Assembly: GCF_007655255.1 (NCBI RefSeq)
Contig: NZ_VMYE01000013.1
Coordinates: 19,542-83,541 of the forward strand
DNA from: Extensimonas perlucida
GTDB taxonomy: Bacteria; Pseudomonadota; Gammaproteobacteria; Burkholderiales; Burkholderiaceae_C
Direction of reading: 5' to 3'
DNA: 64,000 nucleotides
The notes under the pieces were generated by a model, which ran no database searches, was not told where the DNA came from, and saw nothing but the letters and a program-made list of their open reading frames with translations. Positions 8,676 through 17,558 of this stretch are shown one piece after another. How positions within the stretch are numbered: position 1 is the first letter of the stretch; every line of letters starts with the position of its first letter. Position numbers and translations under genes: made by a program.

Positions 8676-11600
8676 CGCAGCAGCGCCTGAACTTCGCGGG
8701 TTTTCTCGCGAAGCACTTCATCACCTCCAAGCTCACGCTGGTCTTCATCATCGCCGTGGCGTTGATGGGCGTCGTGGCGGTGCTGCAGACCCCGCGCGAG
8801 GAAAACCCGCAGATCATCGTGCCCGCTGCCGCCGTGATGGTCGGCCTGCCGGGCGCCTCTGCCAGTGAGGTCGAAGCGCTGGTGGTCACGCCCCTCGAAG
8901 GCATTCTGAGCGAACTGCCCGGCGTCGATCACATCGAGAGCACTTCCCGCAACTCGCAGGGAATCGTTCAGGTGCAATTCAAGGTCGGCGAATCGAAGGA
9001 GCAGTCACTGGTCAAGCTTTATGACCGCGTGATGGCCAGCCGCGCCTGGCTGCCTGCCGACGCCACGACGCCACTGGTGCAAAGCATCGACGCGGACGAC
9101 GTGCCGATCGTCACCTTCACGCTGGCTTCGTCGAAATACGATGACTACGCGCTCAACCGCATGGCCGAACGCATGGCCGAGCGCCTGCGCAGTACCGAAA
9201 ACGTCTCGGTGGTTTCCTTGCGCGGCGGGCAGCACCGCGAAATCACCATCGAATTGGACCCCGATCGCCTGCAGGCTTACGGCGTGACCCTCGGCCAAGC
9301 CCGAGCGGCCTTCCCAGCCAGCAACCTGACCTTGCCACTGCAGCCCACCGTACGTGACGGTCAGGTACAAGCCATCAAGCTGGATGCGGCCTATACCTCG
9401 GCCGAGGATGTCCGCAACCAGCTCATCGCCGTGCGCGACAAGCGGCCGGTTTACGTGCGCGACGTGGCCACCGTCACCGACGGCCCGCCGCCGGAGCCGG
9501 CCACGGCCAGCCGCCTCTCCTTCGGCCCCGGCGATCCACGCTTTGGCACGGCCTATGCCACAGACCTGCCCGCCGTCACCATCGCTGTGGCCAAAAAGAA
9601 GGGCGCCAATGCCGTGGTGGTCGCCAATGCAGTGATCGACCGCATGCAGCGCATGCAGGCCAGCTTCGTGCCCCAGGACATCCAGGTCGTGGTGACGCGC
9701 AACGACGGCCAGAAGGCCGACGACGCGGTCAACCTGCTGCTGGAACACCTGGCGATCGCCCTCGTCACCGTGGGCCTGGTGCTGATCCTCTTCCTGGGCT
9801 GGCGCGAGGCGTTGATCGTGATGATCACGGTGCCGTTGATCATGGGCATCACGCTGACGGCCAACCTGCTCGGCGGCGTCACCATCAACCGCGTCACGCT
9901 GTTCGCCCTGATCCTGGCACTGGGGCTGCTGGTGGACGCCGCCATCGTGGTCATCGAGAACATCCACCGCCACTACGCCAGCCGCAAACCGAAGGCAGAC
10001 AAGCAGGCGGAAACCGTGCTGGCGACCAACGAGATCGGCAACGCCACCAATCTGGCCACCTTTGCGGTGATGCTGGTCTTCATCACCCTGCTGCTGGCCC
10101 TGACCGGCATGCCGCGCCAGTATTTTTTCCCGATAGCGGTCACCGTGCCGGTCGCCATGGTCGCCTCCATCGTGGTGGCCTACATCGTCGTGCCATGGGC
10201 GTCCAATCGCTGGCTTCATCGCCACGAAGTCCAGCGGGAAGAATCATCATGGCCGGAAACCGAACACGGACAGCTTGTCCATGGTCACGGCGCACCGGGA
10301 CGGATCGAGCGCCTCTACCTGCGCCTGTTCGGCCCTCTGCAGCAGCGCAGAAACGTGCGCATTGGCTTCGCTCTGGCGGTGCTGCTGCTGATGGCGGTTT
10401 CGCTGATGCAAGGCGCCTGGCAGTTCGTCCGTCCGGCGGGCGTGGGCGGGGCCGTGTCCGCGCTGGGCGTGCCGATCGGCTTTCTGCCCAAGGATGACCA
10501 GAACACCTTCAACGTGGTGGTTTCGATGCCGGAAACCACACCGGTGGAAGACACCGATCGCCTGGTACGCCAGGTGACCGCGGTGCTGGCGCGGGAGCCA
10601 CACGTGCTCAACTACCAGACTTGGGTCGGCCAGGCAGGTGTGGCCGACTTCAGCGGTCTGTTCAAGGGTACCGCCGCGCGTGCCGGCAGCCACGTCGCGG
10701 AAATCCGCGTCAACCTCACCGACAAGCGTCACCGCAAGGAAAGCTCCATCGACATCGTGCGCGAACTGCGCCCTCGAGTGGAAGCGGTCCGCGCTGCTTG
10801 GCCCGGTGCCGAGGTCGCGCTGGTGGAGCAGCCGCCGGGTCCGCCGCTGCGCTCGACCGTTTTGGCGGAAATCTACGGCCCCGACGCCGAGGGGCTGCGC
10901 ACGCTGTCGGCTCAGGTGCGCAGGGCCTTCGCACAAACCTACGACACCGTCGACATCACCGACACCGAACCGGAAGATGTGCGGGAGCACCGCATCGTGC
11001 CGGACAAGGACAAGGCCGCGCTCTCCGGCGTCTCGACTGCGCAGATTGCCGAGGCGCTGGCGCTGGTCTATGGAGGCACCACGCTCGGCCGCGCCCACGT
11101 ACCGGACGAGAAACTGCCGGTAGTGGTCAGGGCCTTCGTGCCACGCCGCTTCGAGGTCGATCCCGCCCGGCTCGACCGGGTGTTCGTGGACAACGCCGCC
11201 GGCCGACCCGTGCCGCTGGCGGAGTTGGTCAAAGTGGTTCCCGCATCGGTCGATCGCCCCATCCTGCACCGCGACAACGAGAAGGTCACCTTCGTCGGCG
11301 CAGAACTTTCGGACTCGGTGCCGCTGTACGCCGTGCTCGACCTGCAGCGGCGCCTGCATGGCATCACCGCGCCGGACGGACGCCCGCTGCGCACCGGCAA
11401 CCTGCGCTTCAAGGAAGACGTGCCCGACACCATCGACGGCTACCAGTTGCTGTGGGGCGGCGAGATGCGCATGACGCTGGACGTGTACCGGGATCTCTCC
11501 CTCTCCCTCAGCGGCGCCTTGCTCATCATCTATTTCGCGCTGGTCGCCTACTACCGCTCGTTCATCGTTCCGCTGGTGGCCATGTCGGCCGTGCCGCTCG

Positions 11601-11995
11601 GCATCATCGGCATTTTTCCGGGGCATTGGCTGGTCGGCATGGATTTCTCCGCCACATCCATGGTCGGCATCATCGCGCTGGCGGGGGTGGTGATCCGCAA
11701 CTCGCTGCTGATCATCGACTTCATCCAGGACAACATCCGCCACGGCATGCCGCTGAAAGAGGCCGTGCGCGAGGCCGGCGCGGTGCGTCTGCGGCCCATC
11801 CTGCTGACCATGCTGGCGATCATCTTCGGCTCGGCCGTCATGGTGACCGACCCGGTCTTCGGGGGGCTGGCCGTCTCGCTGATCTTCGGCACGCTGGTCT
11901 CGACCGCGCTGACCGTGTTCGTCGTGCCGCTGCTCTACGAGCTGCATGCGAAGCGCCATGCGGCCCCGGCGGCCACAGGAGCAGACCATGTATGA
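8672..11995 (+). CDS. RND efflux pump inner-membrane transporter
   Basis: This proton-driven trimeric exporter of the AcrB/HAE superfamily has 1107 residues with twelve predicted membrane spans and two large periplasmic loops. Diagnostic blocks are LQTPREENPQI, LPGVDHIESTSRNSQG, and the TM4 segment LGLLVDAAIVVIENIHRH. At the place where AcrB has the Asp407-Asp408 pair, this protein has Asp422-Ala423. In TM10, where AcrB has Lys940, it has Arg1009 (VVIRNSLLIIDF). It therefore belongs to an AcrB-like branch with a modified proton relay. ATGA overlap with the adaptor and an 8-nt overlap with the outer-membrane factor show tight translational coupling. Confidence 0.92.
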   Translation: MTQQRLNFAGFLAKHFITSKLTLVFIIAVALMGVVAVLQTPREENPQIIVPAAAVMVGLPGASASEVEALVVTPLEGILSELPGVDHIESTSRNSQGIVQVQFKVGESKEQSLVKLYDRVMASRAWLPADATTPLVQSIDADDVPIVTFTLASSKYDDYALNRMAERMAERLRSTENVSVVSLRGGQHREITIELDPDRLQAYGVTLGQARAAFPASNLTLPLQPTVRDGQVQAIKLDAAYTSAEDVRNQLIAVRDKRPVYVRDVATVTDGPPPEPATASRLSFGPGDPRFGTAYATDLPAVTIAVAKKKGANAVVVANAVIDRMQRMQASFVPQDIQVVVTRNDGQKADDAVNLLLEHLAIALVTVGLVLILFLGWREALIVMITVPLIMGITLTANLLGGVTINRVTLFALILALGLLVDAAIVVIENIHRHYASRKPKADKQAETVLATNEIGNATNLATFAVMLVFITLLLALTGMPRQYFFPIAVTVPVAMVASIVVAYIVVPWASNRWLHRHEVQREESSWPETEHGQLVHGHGAPGRIERLYLRLFGPLQQRRNVRIGFALAVLLLMAVSLMQGAWQFVRPAGVGGAVSALGVPIGFLPKDDQNTFNVVVSMPETTPVEDTDRLVRQVTAVLAREPHVLNYQTWVGQAGVADFSGLFKGTAARAGSHVAEIRVNLTDKRHRKESSIDIVRELRPRVEAVRAAWPGAEVALVEQPPGPPLRSTVLAEIYGPDAEGLRTLSAQVRRAFAQTYDTVDITDTEPEDVREHRIVPDKDKAALSGVSTAQIAEALALVYGGTTLGRAHVPDEKLPVVVRAFVPRRFEVDPARLDRVFVDNAAGRPVPLAELVKVVPASVDRPILHRDNEKVTFVGAELSDSVPLYAVLDLQRRLHGITAPDGRPLRTGNLRFKEDVPDTIDGYQLLWGGEMRMTLDVYRDLSLSLSGALLIIYFALVAYYRSFIVPLVAMSAVPLGIIGIFPGHWLVGMDFSATSMVGIIALAGVVIRNSLLIIDFIQDNIRHGMPLKEAVREAGAVRLRPILLTMLAIIFGSAVMVTDPVFGGLAVSLIFGTLVSTALTVFVVPLLYELHAKRHAAPAATGADHV

Positions 11996-13478
11996 GAACC
12001 ACAACGGCACATCATCGGCTCGCCGTCGCCTGGCCCGCGCAGGCCATGAGACCGGCCCATCGGCCCGCCATCGGCTCGTCGGCACGCTGGCCGTGGCGGT
12101 GCTGGCGATGCTGAGCGGTTGCGCCTCGCTGGCACCCGCGCTCGATCCCATCGCGCTCCCCGTCGCATCGAACTGGCGGACGCAGCCCGACACGCCGGGC
12201 GTTGCGGCCGCGGCTGACCTGGCGTGGCGCGAGTACTTCACCGACCCGGCCTTGCAGGCGCTGATCGAGACCGCGCTGGAAAACAACCGCGATCTGCGCG
12301 TGGCGCTGCTGCGCACCGAGGAGGCGCGCGCCGCCTTCCGCATCCAGCGTGCGCAGCAGGCGCCAATGGTCGGCGTGGGGGCGCAGCACATCCGCACCGG
12401 CCTGCCCGATGGGCTACAGCCGCTGGCGGGCCGCTCGGTCCTGGAGGTCAACGTAGCCTCCGTGGGTATCAGCAGCTGGGAGCTGGACCTGTGGGGCCGC
12501 GTACGCAGCATGAAGACCGCCGCATTGGAGCAATGGCTGGCCACCGAGCAGGGCCACCGTGCCGTGGAATTGGCACTGGTCGCCCAGGTCGCCGATGCCT
12601 ACCTGGGCCTGCGCGAACTCGACGAGCGCATTTCGCTGGCAAGGCGCACGGTGGAAAACCAGCAAGCGCTGGAGCAAATCTTCCAGAAACGCTTGGAGCT
12701 GGGCCACGGCTCGCGGCTTGAGCTGACCCAGGTGCGCACCCTGCTGAGCCAGGGCAAAGCCCTGCAGGTGCAACTGGAGCTTGCGCGCGAACAGCAGCGC
12801 AATGCCCTGGCGCTGCTGCTCGGCAGCGAACCCCAATTGCCGCCGCCATCGGCCCCGATGGATGAAGCCCTGGTCATGCCCGAACTGAGACCCGGGCTGC
12901 CGTCGGACCTGCTGGCGAACCGCCCGGACATCCTGGCCGCCGAGCATGCGCTGCGGGCGCGCCAGGCCAACATCGGTGCGGCGCGCGCCGCGTTCTTCCC
13001 GCGCATCGCACTGACCGGCGGCGCCGGCTCGGTCAGCACCAGCCTGAGCGACCTGTTCTCGTCGGGCACCCGGGCATGGTTGTTCCAGCCGACGATCGAA
13101 CTGCCGATCTTCGATGCCGGCATGCGACAGGCCAATCTCGACGTCAGCGTCGTGCGGCGCGACATCGCCATTGCCGAATACGAGCGCGCCATCCAGGCAG
13201 CGTTTCGCGACGTTTCCGACGCCCTGGCCGCAAGGCAGAAGCTCGCCGAGCAACTCGCCGTGGCGCGCCAGGCCCACGCCGCGCAGACCGAGCGTTTGAA
13301 ACTGGCGCGGATGCTGTTCGATGCCGGTTCGGCGGCGCACCTGGAGGTACTGGACGCCGAGCGCGACCTGCTTGCCGTCGAGCAGCAACTGGTGCAGGTA
13401 CGCAGGGCGGCATTGTCAAGCCAAATCGGGCTGTACGCAGCGCTGGGCGGTGGCATCAACCAGCCCCCGAAAAGATGA
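11988..13478 (+). CDS. RND efflux outer membrane lipoprotein (NodT/OprM family)
   Basis: This is the outer-membrane exit duct of the tripartite pump. The protein has 496 residues with a lipobox ending at Cys45 (VLAMLSGC). The body has two TolC-type repeats: LIETALENNRDLRVALLRTEEARA, SSWELDLWGRVRS, LLANRPDILAAEHALRARQANIGAARAAFFP. (Each block is given in pieces as seen.) I chose the ATG at 11988, preceded by GGAGCAG and overlapping the pump gene; an earlier in-frame ATG at 11946 lies well inside the pump gene. The following ORF starts 10 nt after the stop with GAGGAGG, so the operon continues. Confidence 0.9.
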   Translation: MYENHNGTSSARRRLARAGHETGPSARHRLVGTLAVAVLAMLSGCASLAPALDPIALPVASNWRTQPDTPGVAAAADLAWREYFTDPALQALIETALENNRDLRVALLRTEEARAAFRIQRAQQAPMVGVGAQHIRTGLPDGLQPLAGRSVLEVNVASVGISSWELDLWGRVRSMKTAALEQWLATEQGHRAVELALVAQVADAYLGLRELDERISLARRTVENQQALEQIFQKRLELGHGSRLELTQVRTLLSQGKALQVQLELAREQQRNALALLLGSEPQLPPPSAPMDEALVMPELRPGLPSDLLANRPDILAAEHALRARQANIGAARAAFFPRIALTGGAGSVSTSLSDLFSSGTRAWLFQPTIELPIFDAGMRQANLDVSVVRRDIAIAEYERAIQAAFRDVSDALAARQKLAEQLAVARQAHAAQTERLKLARMLFDAGSAAHLEVLDAERDLLAVEQQLVQVRRAALSSQIGLYAALGGGINQPPKR

Positions 13479-13487
13479 GGAGGCGCA

Positions 13488-14051
13488 ATGCTCTGGCAGG
13501 CACTGAGCGCGATGCGTGATCTACGGCGTTTGCACGAAATCGCCTCGATCCTGGTCCGCTACGGCTTTGGCGACATGGTGCGCCGGATGGGGCTGTCCAA
13601 CGCCCTGGAGCGGGCGGGGACGGCGCTGCACTGGAGCGAAGCGGCAGACTTCGCCCACATGACGCCCCCTGAACGAGTGCGGCGGGCGCTGGAGGAGATG
13701 GGGCCGACTTTGTCAAGCTCGGTCAGGTGCGCGCTACCCGGGCCGATCTACTCGAACCCGAGTGGACCGCCGAAGCAACTGCAGTTGAGCGAAATGCTGT
13801 CCGACCTCGTGGTGATACCGCGCCAACATCACCTCGTCCTGCCCAATGACCAGCTCGACCATGCTGCCAACCGTCTGGTGATCGGGATCGTCGTCGCCGC
13901 GCTCATCGTCGGTTCGTCCATCGTCATGACCGTGCCGGGAGGACCGACGCTCCTGGGATTGCCGGTCTTCGGCCTTCTCGGATTCCTTGGCGCGACAGTC
14001 GGCGGCCTATGGATTCTGTTTTCCATTCTGCATAGCGGGAGAGGACGATGA
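13488..14051 (+). pseudogene. UbiB/ABC1-family kinase gene, frameshifted and internally deleted
   Basis: The first part (RLHEIASILVRYGFGDMV, MTPPERVRRALEEMGPT) is the N-terminus of UbiB/AarF-type atypical kinases. At the T-run 13709-13711 one T appears missing: shifting frame restores FVKLGQVRATRADLLEPEW, the normal continuation. The kinase core that should follow is absent. The remaining C-terminus (two membrane segments, NRLVIGIVVAALIVGSSIVM and GLLGFLGATVGGLWILFSI) is the family's membrane anchor. The total is 187 codons against roughly 550 normally. It has a good ribosome site (GAGGAGG) and overlaps the next gene by 4 nt, so it still transmits translation. Its former presence suggests the operon deals with membrane lipids or quinones. 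Confidence 0.75.
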
Positions 14052-16768
14052 GCACCACCGGAAAGATCGTCATCTTCTATTCCTCCATCGGATACGGACA
14101 CATCAGTGCCGCGCAATCCATTCGGGACGAGATACGGCGGCAATCTCCGACGACCCCGGTGCTGCTGCAGGACATCCGCGCGTTCATGCACCCGGTGTGG
14201 CGACGGGTTGACGAGCGCCTGTACTGGTTCGTCGCCAACCATCTGCCGGAGTGCTTCGAGAGTCTGTTCCGTGCGATGCAGACGCGCGGCAACCGTGTGC
14301 CCTCGCTGTCGAGGCTGCCCAACGACTATCCGGAAGAAAGTGTATTGGCCTACCTGACCGCACAGCGGCCGGATGCCGTTCTCGCCACCCACTACGGGGC
14401 AGCCCAAGTGCTGGGAACCTTGCGCGAGAAAGGGCTGCTGTCCGACACGAGAATGGGCTGGCTGCACACGGATTTCTTCGAGGGCTATTTCCCGCGCATC
14501 TCCAAGCGGATCGACCGTACTTTTCTTGCCCACCCGGAACTGGAAACGCGCTGGCGCGCAGCGGGCGTGCCGACCGACAAGGTTGTTACCAGCGGCATGC
14601 CGGTGCGGATTCCAGAGAGATCCGCCGACGCCCGCCGCGCCACGCTCCAGGGCCTTGGGCTGTCGGCGGACGTGCCGACCCTGCTGCTGACCGGTGGCAA
14701 GGAAGGTGCGGGCGACTATGCCGGGGTCATCGGCAGCGTCGTTCGCCACTGCCCGGGGCGCTTGCAGATCATCGCGGTGTGCGGTGCGAATTCGAGGCGG
14801 TACGGGGCGCTCGCCGAGCTGCGGGAAAGACTGCCGGAGAGGGTGGCGCTGAAGCCGCTGGGGTTGCTGCCGCGCAGCGACATGGTGTCCTGCATGGCGG
14901 CCGCCGACATTCTGGTCACCAAGGCCGGCGGAATGACGCCGGCAGAGGCTTTCGCCCTCGGGGTACCGACCGTGCTGCTCGACGTGATCAGCGGCCACGA
15001 GCGCGAGAACGCAGCCCTGTTCCAGCGCCAGGGCCTGGCCAGGTTTGCGGCCAGCGTCGACGATGCGGGGAAGTACGCGATGGAACTGTTGTGCGACCCC
15101 GCCCAGCGGGAAGCGATGCTGCGTGCGCAGAGGGAGTTCCGGCAGAGCATCGACATCGCAAGCATCGTGCGGTTTGCGCTGGACGATGGTTTCAGGCCGA
15201 CTTACCCACTGCCCGACTATGGCGTCGAGAACGGCGTGCCCGTCCAGGGCATCGATCAAGCGCTGGCGCAATTGGATTCCGAAGCACCGGCAGAGGTCGA
15301 GCTGCTGTTGTCTTACGCCACGTCCAAAACGCCGCAACGGGTCGTGCTCGAAAACCCGTTCGGGCATCTGGCCATCCGCGTCGGCGACACCGTCTACAGC
15401 GCGAACTACATCGCGGACCCGTCCGTCGATCCGAACTTCCTGCAGCACGTGAGCCTGGCGGACTACTTGTACGGCATCCATCGTCCGTCCCGTTCGCAAG
15501 TCCATACCAACACCTACGGCATGGCCTATGGCCGTGAGACGCTCGGGCTGCGGGTCCAGGGCATTCCCGCCGAGCGCCGTGCGGCGATGGTGGTCGAGGC
15601 GCACCGCATCGAAACCGGCTTCCGGGACGCAAGCCTGCGCTGGAGCCGCAGCGAATTCAATTGCGCCGACGTGGTGGCGCGCATTCTCGCTGCCGGTGGT
15701 TACGACGACCGCTCCCTGTACGACCGGGCGGGCCTGCCGAGCATGCCGCTGGATTTGTTCGAGCGGATGCGGGCGCACTTCGAGTCCGATACTTCCTTGC
15801 GGGAAGAACTGGTGGCCTACCGATTGCTGCCAGGAACGCAGGCAAGCTACCGCTTCTCCCGTTTCCCGCTGTCGATGGGGCAGCCGCTGCGCTCGGTGGC
15901 GCGCGTCCTGGGCGATGCGCAGCCAGACGCGCTCGAACAGGCGGTGGCCCGGCAGGTCACCAGTTACTTCGGCGACCGGCAACTCTACGTGGAGGACCTG
16001 CGGGCATGCTGGCCCGCTTCGCCAGCTGCGGGCCGTCCCCACTTGGCGCTGGAACGGGCCATCCTCGCCGATCTGCGGCGCCTGCTCGCGGCCTACGTGA
16101 AACTGCCGCTCACGCGGATCGAACGCCTGGGGAGCCTCCCCGCCGCAGCGGCGTTCTACCGCCTCGTCGATCGCGGGCTCGAACTTGCCCGACTCGCCAC
16201 CGAGCATGCCGAGGACGATCCGCGCCCTCGCACCTACCGCCTGCGTGCGCTGTTCACCCAGCTCGTGGAGGGCTACGGGCGGATTGACCCGCAGCGCTTA
16301 AAGTCTCGCCACGTGCGGTCATACCTTGCGCGGCTTCGAGCGTTCGAGTTGGCGCTGGGACGTGAACTCGTGCCCGCCGGTACTTCGTGGGCGCTCCTGC
16401 CCGCCTGGTGGCACAGGATGACGGCACTCGCTCGCACCGGTGCGCGGTCGCACCCTCGCAGCAGGGGGGCGAAGGGGGTCAGCGGCATGCGGATTGATTC
16501 GGGCGAAGTCGAGCCCAACGGCGATGCGAAAGAGCACGGTGCGCATCCTCTTGAAGCCGATCCGGCCACGCGCTTGACGCTTGGTGGCCTGGAAAAGCCC
16601 ATTCAGGGCTTCCAGGAGGCTGTCAGCCCGGTGGGTCTGGGTCCAGGCGGCGATGCCATCGAAGGAGTTTCGGATCAGCCAGGCGACGTCCCTCATCGGC
16701 TTGAGACCCCCGTGACCGTTGCCACTGATCATGAGGTACCCGATTTTTCGCAGTCCCATTACCATTGA
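14048..16768 (+). CDS. MGDG-synthase-like glycosyltransferase fused to a permuted NlpC/P60 (LRAT/YiiX-like) domain
   Basis: The protein has 906 residues. Residues 1 to about 390 form a GT-B glycosyltransferase of the monogalactosyl-diacylglycerol synthase group: SSIGYGHISAA at 12-22, LHTDFFEGYFP, then a GT28-type nucleotide-sugar half with LLLTGGKEGAG and ILVTKAGGMTPAEAF. Residues about 415-560 look like a circularly permuted papain-like domain: His440 in PFGHLAIRVGDTVYSAN precedes Cys539 in SEFNCADVVARILAAGG. The His-before-Cys order is characteristic of the LRAT/YiiX type. A helical region follows. From about residue 810 the frame runs into an antisense ISL3 transposase remnant, so the last 100 residues are probably foreign and the original end is lost. 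It is the fifth ORF of the pump operon. A role in membrane glycolipid modification is inferred. Confidence 0.75.
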   Translation: MSTTGKIVIFYSSIGYGHISAAQSIRDEIRRQSPTTPVLLQDIRAFMHPVWRRVDERLYWFVANHLPECFESLFRAMQTRGNRVPSLSRLPNDYPEESVLAYLTAQRPDAVLATHYGAAQVLGTLREKGLLSDTRMGWLHTDFFEGYFPRISKRIDRTFLAHPELETRWRAAGVPTDKVVTSGMPVRIPERSADARRATLQGLGLSADVPTLLLTGGKEGAGDYAGVIGSVVRHCPGRLQIIAVCGANSRRYGALAELRERLPERVALKPLGLLPRSDMVSCMAAADILVTKAGGMTPAEAFALGVPTVLLDVISGHERENAALFQRQGLARFAASVDDAGKYAMELLCDPAQREAMLRAQREFRQSIDIASIVRFALDDGFRPTYPLPDYGVENGVPVQGIDQALAQLDSEAPAEVELLLSYATSKTPQRVVLENPFGHLAIRVGDTVYSANYIADPSVDPNFLQHVSLADYLYGIHRPSRSQVHTNTYGMAYGRETLGLRVQGIPAERRAAMVVEAHRIETGFRDASLRWSRSEFNCADVVARILAAGGYDDRSLYDRAGLPSMPLDLFERMRAHFESDTSLREELVAYRLLPGTQASYRFSRFPLSMGQPLRSVARVLGDAQPDALEQAVARQVTSYFGDRQLYVEDLRACWPASPAAGRPHLALERAILADLRRLLAAYVKLPLTRIERLGSLPAAAAFYRLVDRGLELARLATEHAEDDPRPRTYRLRALFTQLVEGYGRIDPQRLKSRHVRSYLARLRAFELALGRELVPAGTSWALLPAWWHRMTALARTGARSHPRSRGAKGVSGMRIDSGEVEPNGDAKEHGAHPLEADPATRLTLGGLEKPIQGFQEAVSPVGLGPGGDAIEGVSDQPGDVPHRLETPVTVATDHEVPDFSQSHYH
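16478..16765 (-). mobile_element. ISL3-family transposase remnant, C-terminal part
   Basis: The minus strand encodes DVAWLIRNSFDGIAAWTQT, LLEALNGLFQATKRQARG, and FKRMRTVLFRIAVGLDF ending in INPHAA. This is the C-terminal end of ISL3-type transposases. The rest of the gene is missing. It overlaps the 3' end of the glycosyltransferase gene in antisense and supplies that gene's present stop codon. Confidence 0.75.
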
Positions 16769-16775
16769 AAAGATC

Positions 16776-16787
16776 GTTCGTATGAAC
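16776..16787. promoter_or_regulatory. Predicted TetR operator upstream of tetR
   Basis: GTTCGTATGAAC is a near-perfect 12-bp palindrome located 30 nt upstream of the tetR start. It matches the motif at 7464-7475 upstream of the pump operon, and the flanking ACTAT/ATAGT bases are shared too. Autoregulation by the adjacent TetR protein is inferred. Confidence 0.6.
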
Positions 16788-16817
16788 TATGCTTTTATTG
16801 GAACAGTCGGAGGATGT

Positions 16818-17522
16818 ATGTCCAATCATGCCGAAACAACCAGCGGCCACGAGGCGCGCAGCGCCAAGACCCGATCGCAGTTGATCGAAGCGACGATTGA
16901 CGTTGTCTCTGCCGTTGGCTACGAGGGGGCAACCACGCGCGCCCTGGCGCAGGCGGCCAAAACCACGCTGTCGGCCATTCCCTACCATTTCGGCAGCAAG
17001 AAGGAGCTCTATCTGGCCGCAGCGGACATGATTGCCGAGTATGCGGCCCATCGCTTCGCGGAAGCCGCAGCCTTGCTTGACGATACGTCTGACGTCGACG
17101 AGCTTTCCGTTCGCTTCGAACTCGCATTGATCCAACTGCTCCACACCATGCTGGAGGAGGCCGAGCCGCATGCCTGGACGGCATTTGTGACCCGCTGCGC
17201 TTACGACAACGATGACGCCTTCGCCCTGATTCATGAACGCGCGATCGCTCCGCTGCAGGCGCGTCTGGTACATGCCGCCAGCCAGTTTAGCGGCCGATCT
17301 TCCGATGACGAGGCGCTGCGGCTGCGCGTCATCGGAATTCTGACGGCAATTTTCAGTTTCAGGTTTCTGCGCGGCGTGATGCTCCGTGGCATGGACTGGC
17401 AAAGCATTCAGAGCGAAGCCGTCAGGCAGATCACGGACATGGTCCGCGATCTCTGCCGAAGCAGCTTTCTTGCCGTTCTGCCGGCTGATCAGGGCGCGAA
17501 CCGAAAAACAGTCTCCGCTTGA
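16818..17522 (+). CDS. TetR-family transcriptional repressor, probable regulator of the RND operon
   Basis: The protein has 234 residues. The N-terminal helix-turn-helix is typical: RSQLIEATIDVVSAVGYEGATTRALAQAAKTT, then IPYHFGSKKELYLAAADMIAE (given in pieces as seen). The C-terminal half has the CerR/DUF1956-like features of a ligand-binding dimer domain. The start at 16818 has CGGAGG 4 nt upstream; an upstream in-frame ATG (16719) lies in the transposase remnant. It is co-oriented with the pump operon but separated from it by the IS remnant, with its own operator-like site. By analogy with TetR efflux regulators it should release DNA on binding a pump substrate. Confidence 0.85.
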   Translation: MSNHAETTSGHEARSAKTRSQLIEATIDVVSAVGYEGATTRALAQAAKTTLSAIPYHFGSKKELYLAAADMIAEYAAHRFAEAAALLDDTSDVDELSVRFELALIQLLHTMLEEAEPHAWTAFVTRCAYDNDDAFALIHERAIAPLQARLVHAASQFSGRSSDDEALRLRVIGILTAIFSFRFLRGVMLRGMDWQSIQSEAVRQITDMVRDLCRSSFLAVLPADQGANRKTVSA

Positions 17523-17558
17523 TTCCATCAAGCCCTCCCAACTGAAAGGAAGTGCACC

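Noticed and set aside
13829..16207. 792-codon minus-strand frame opposite the glycosyltransferase
   Set aside because: No family motifs, while the plus strand has clear ones; codon-position bias explains the open frame.
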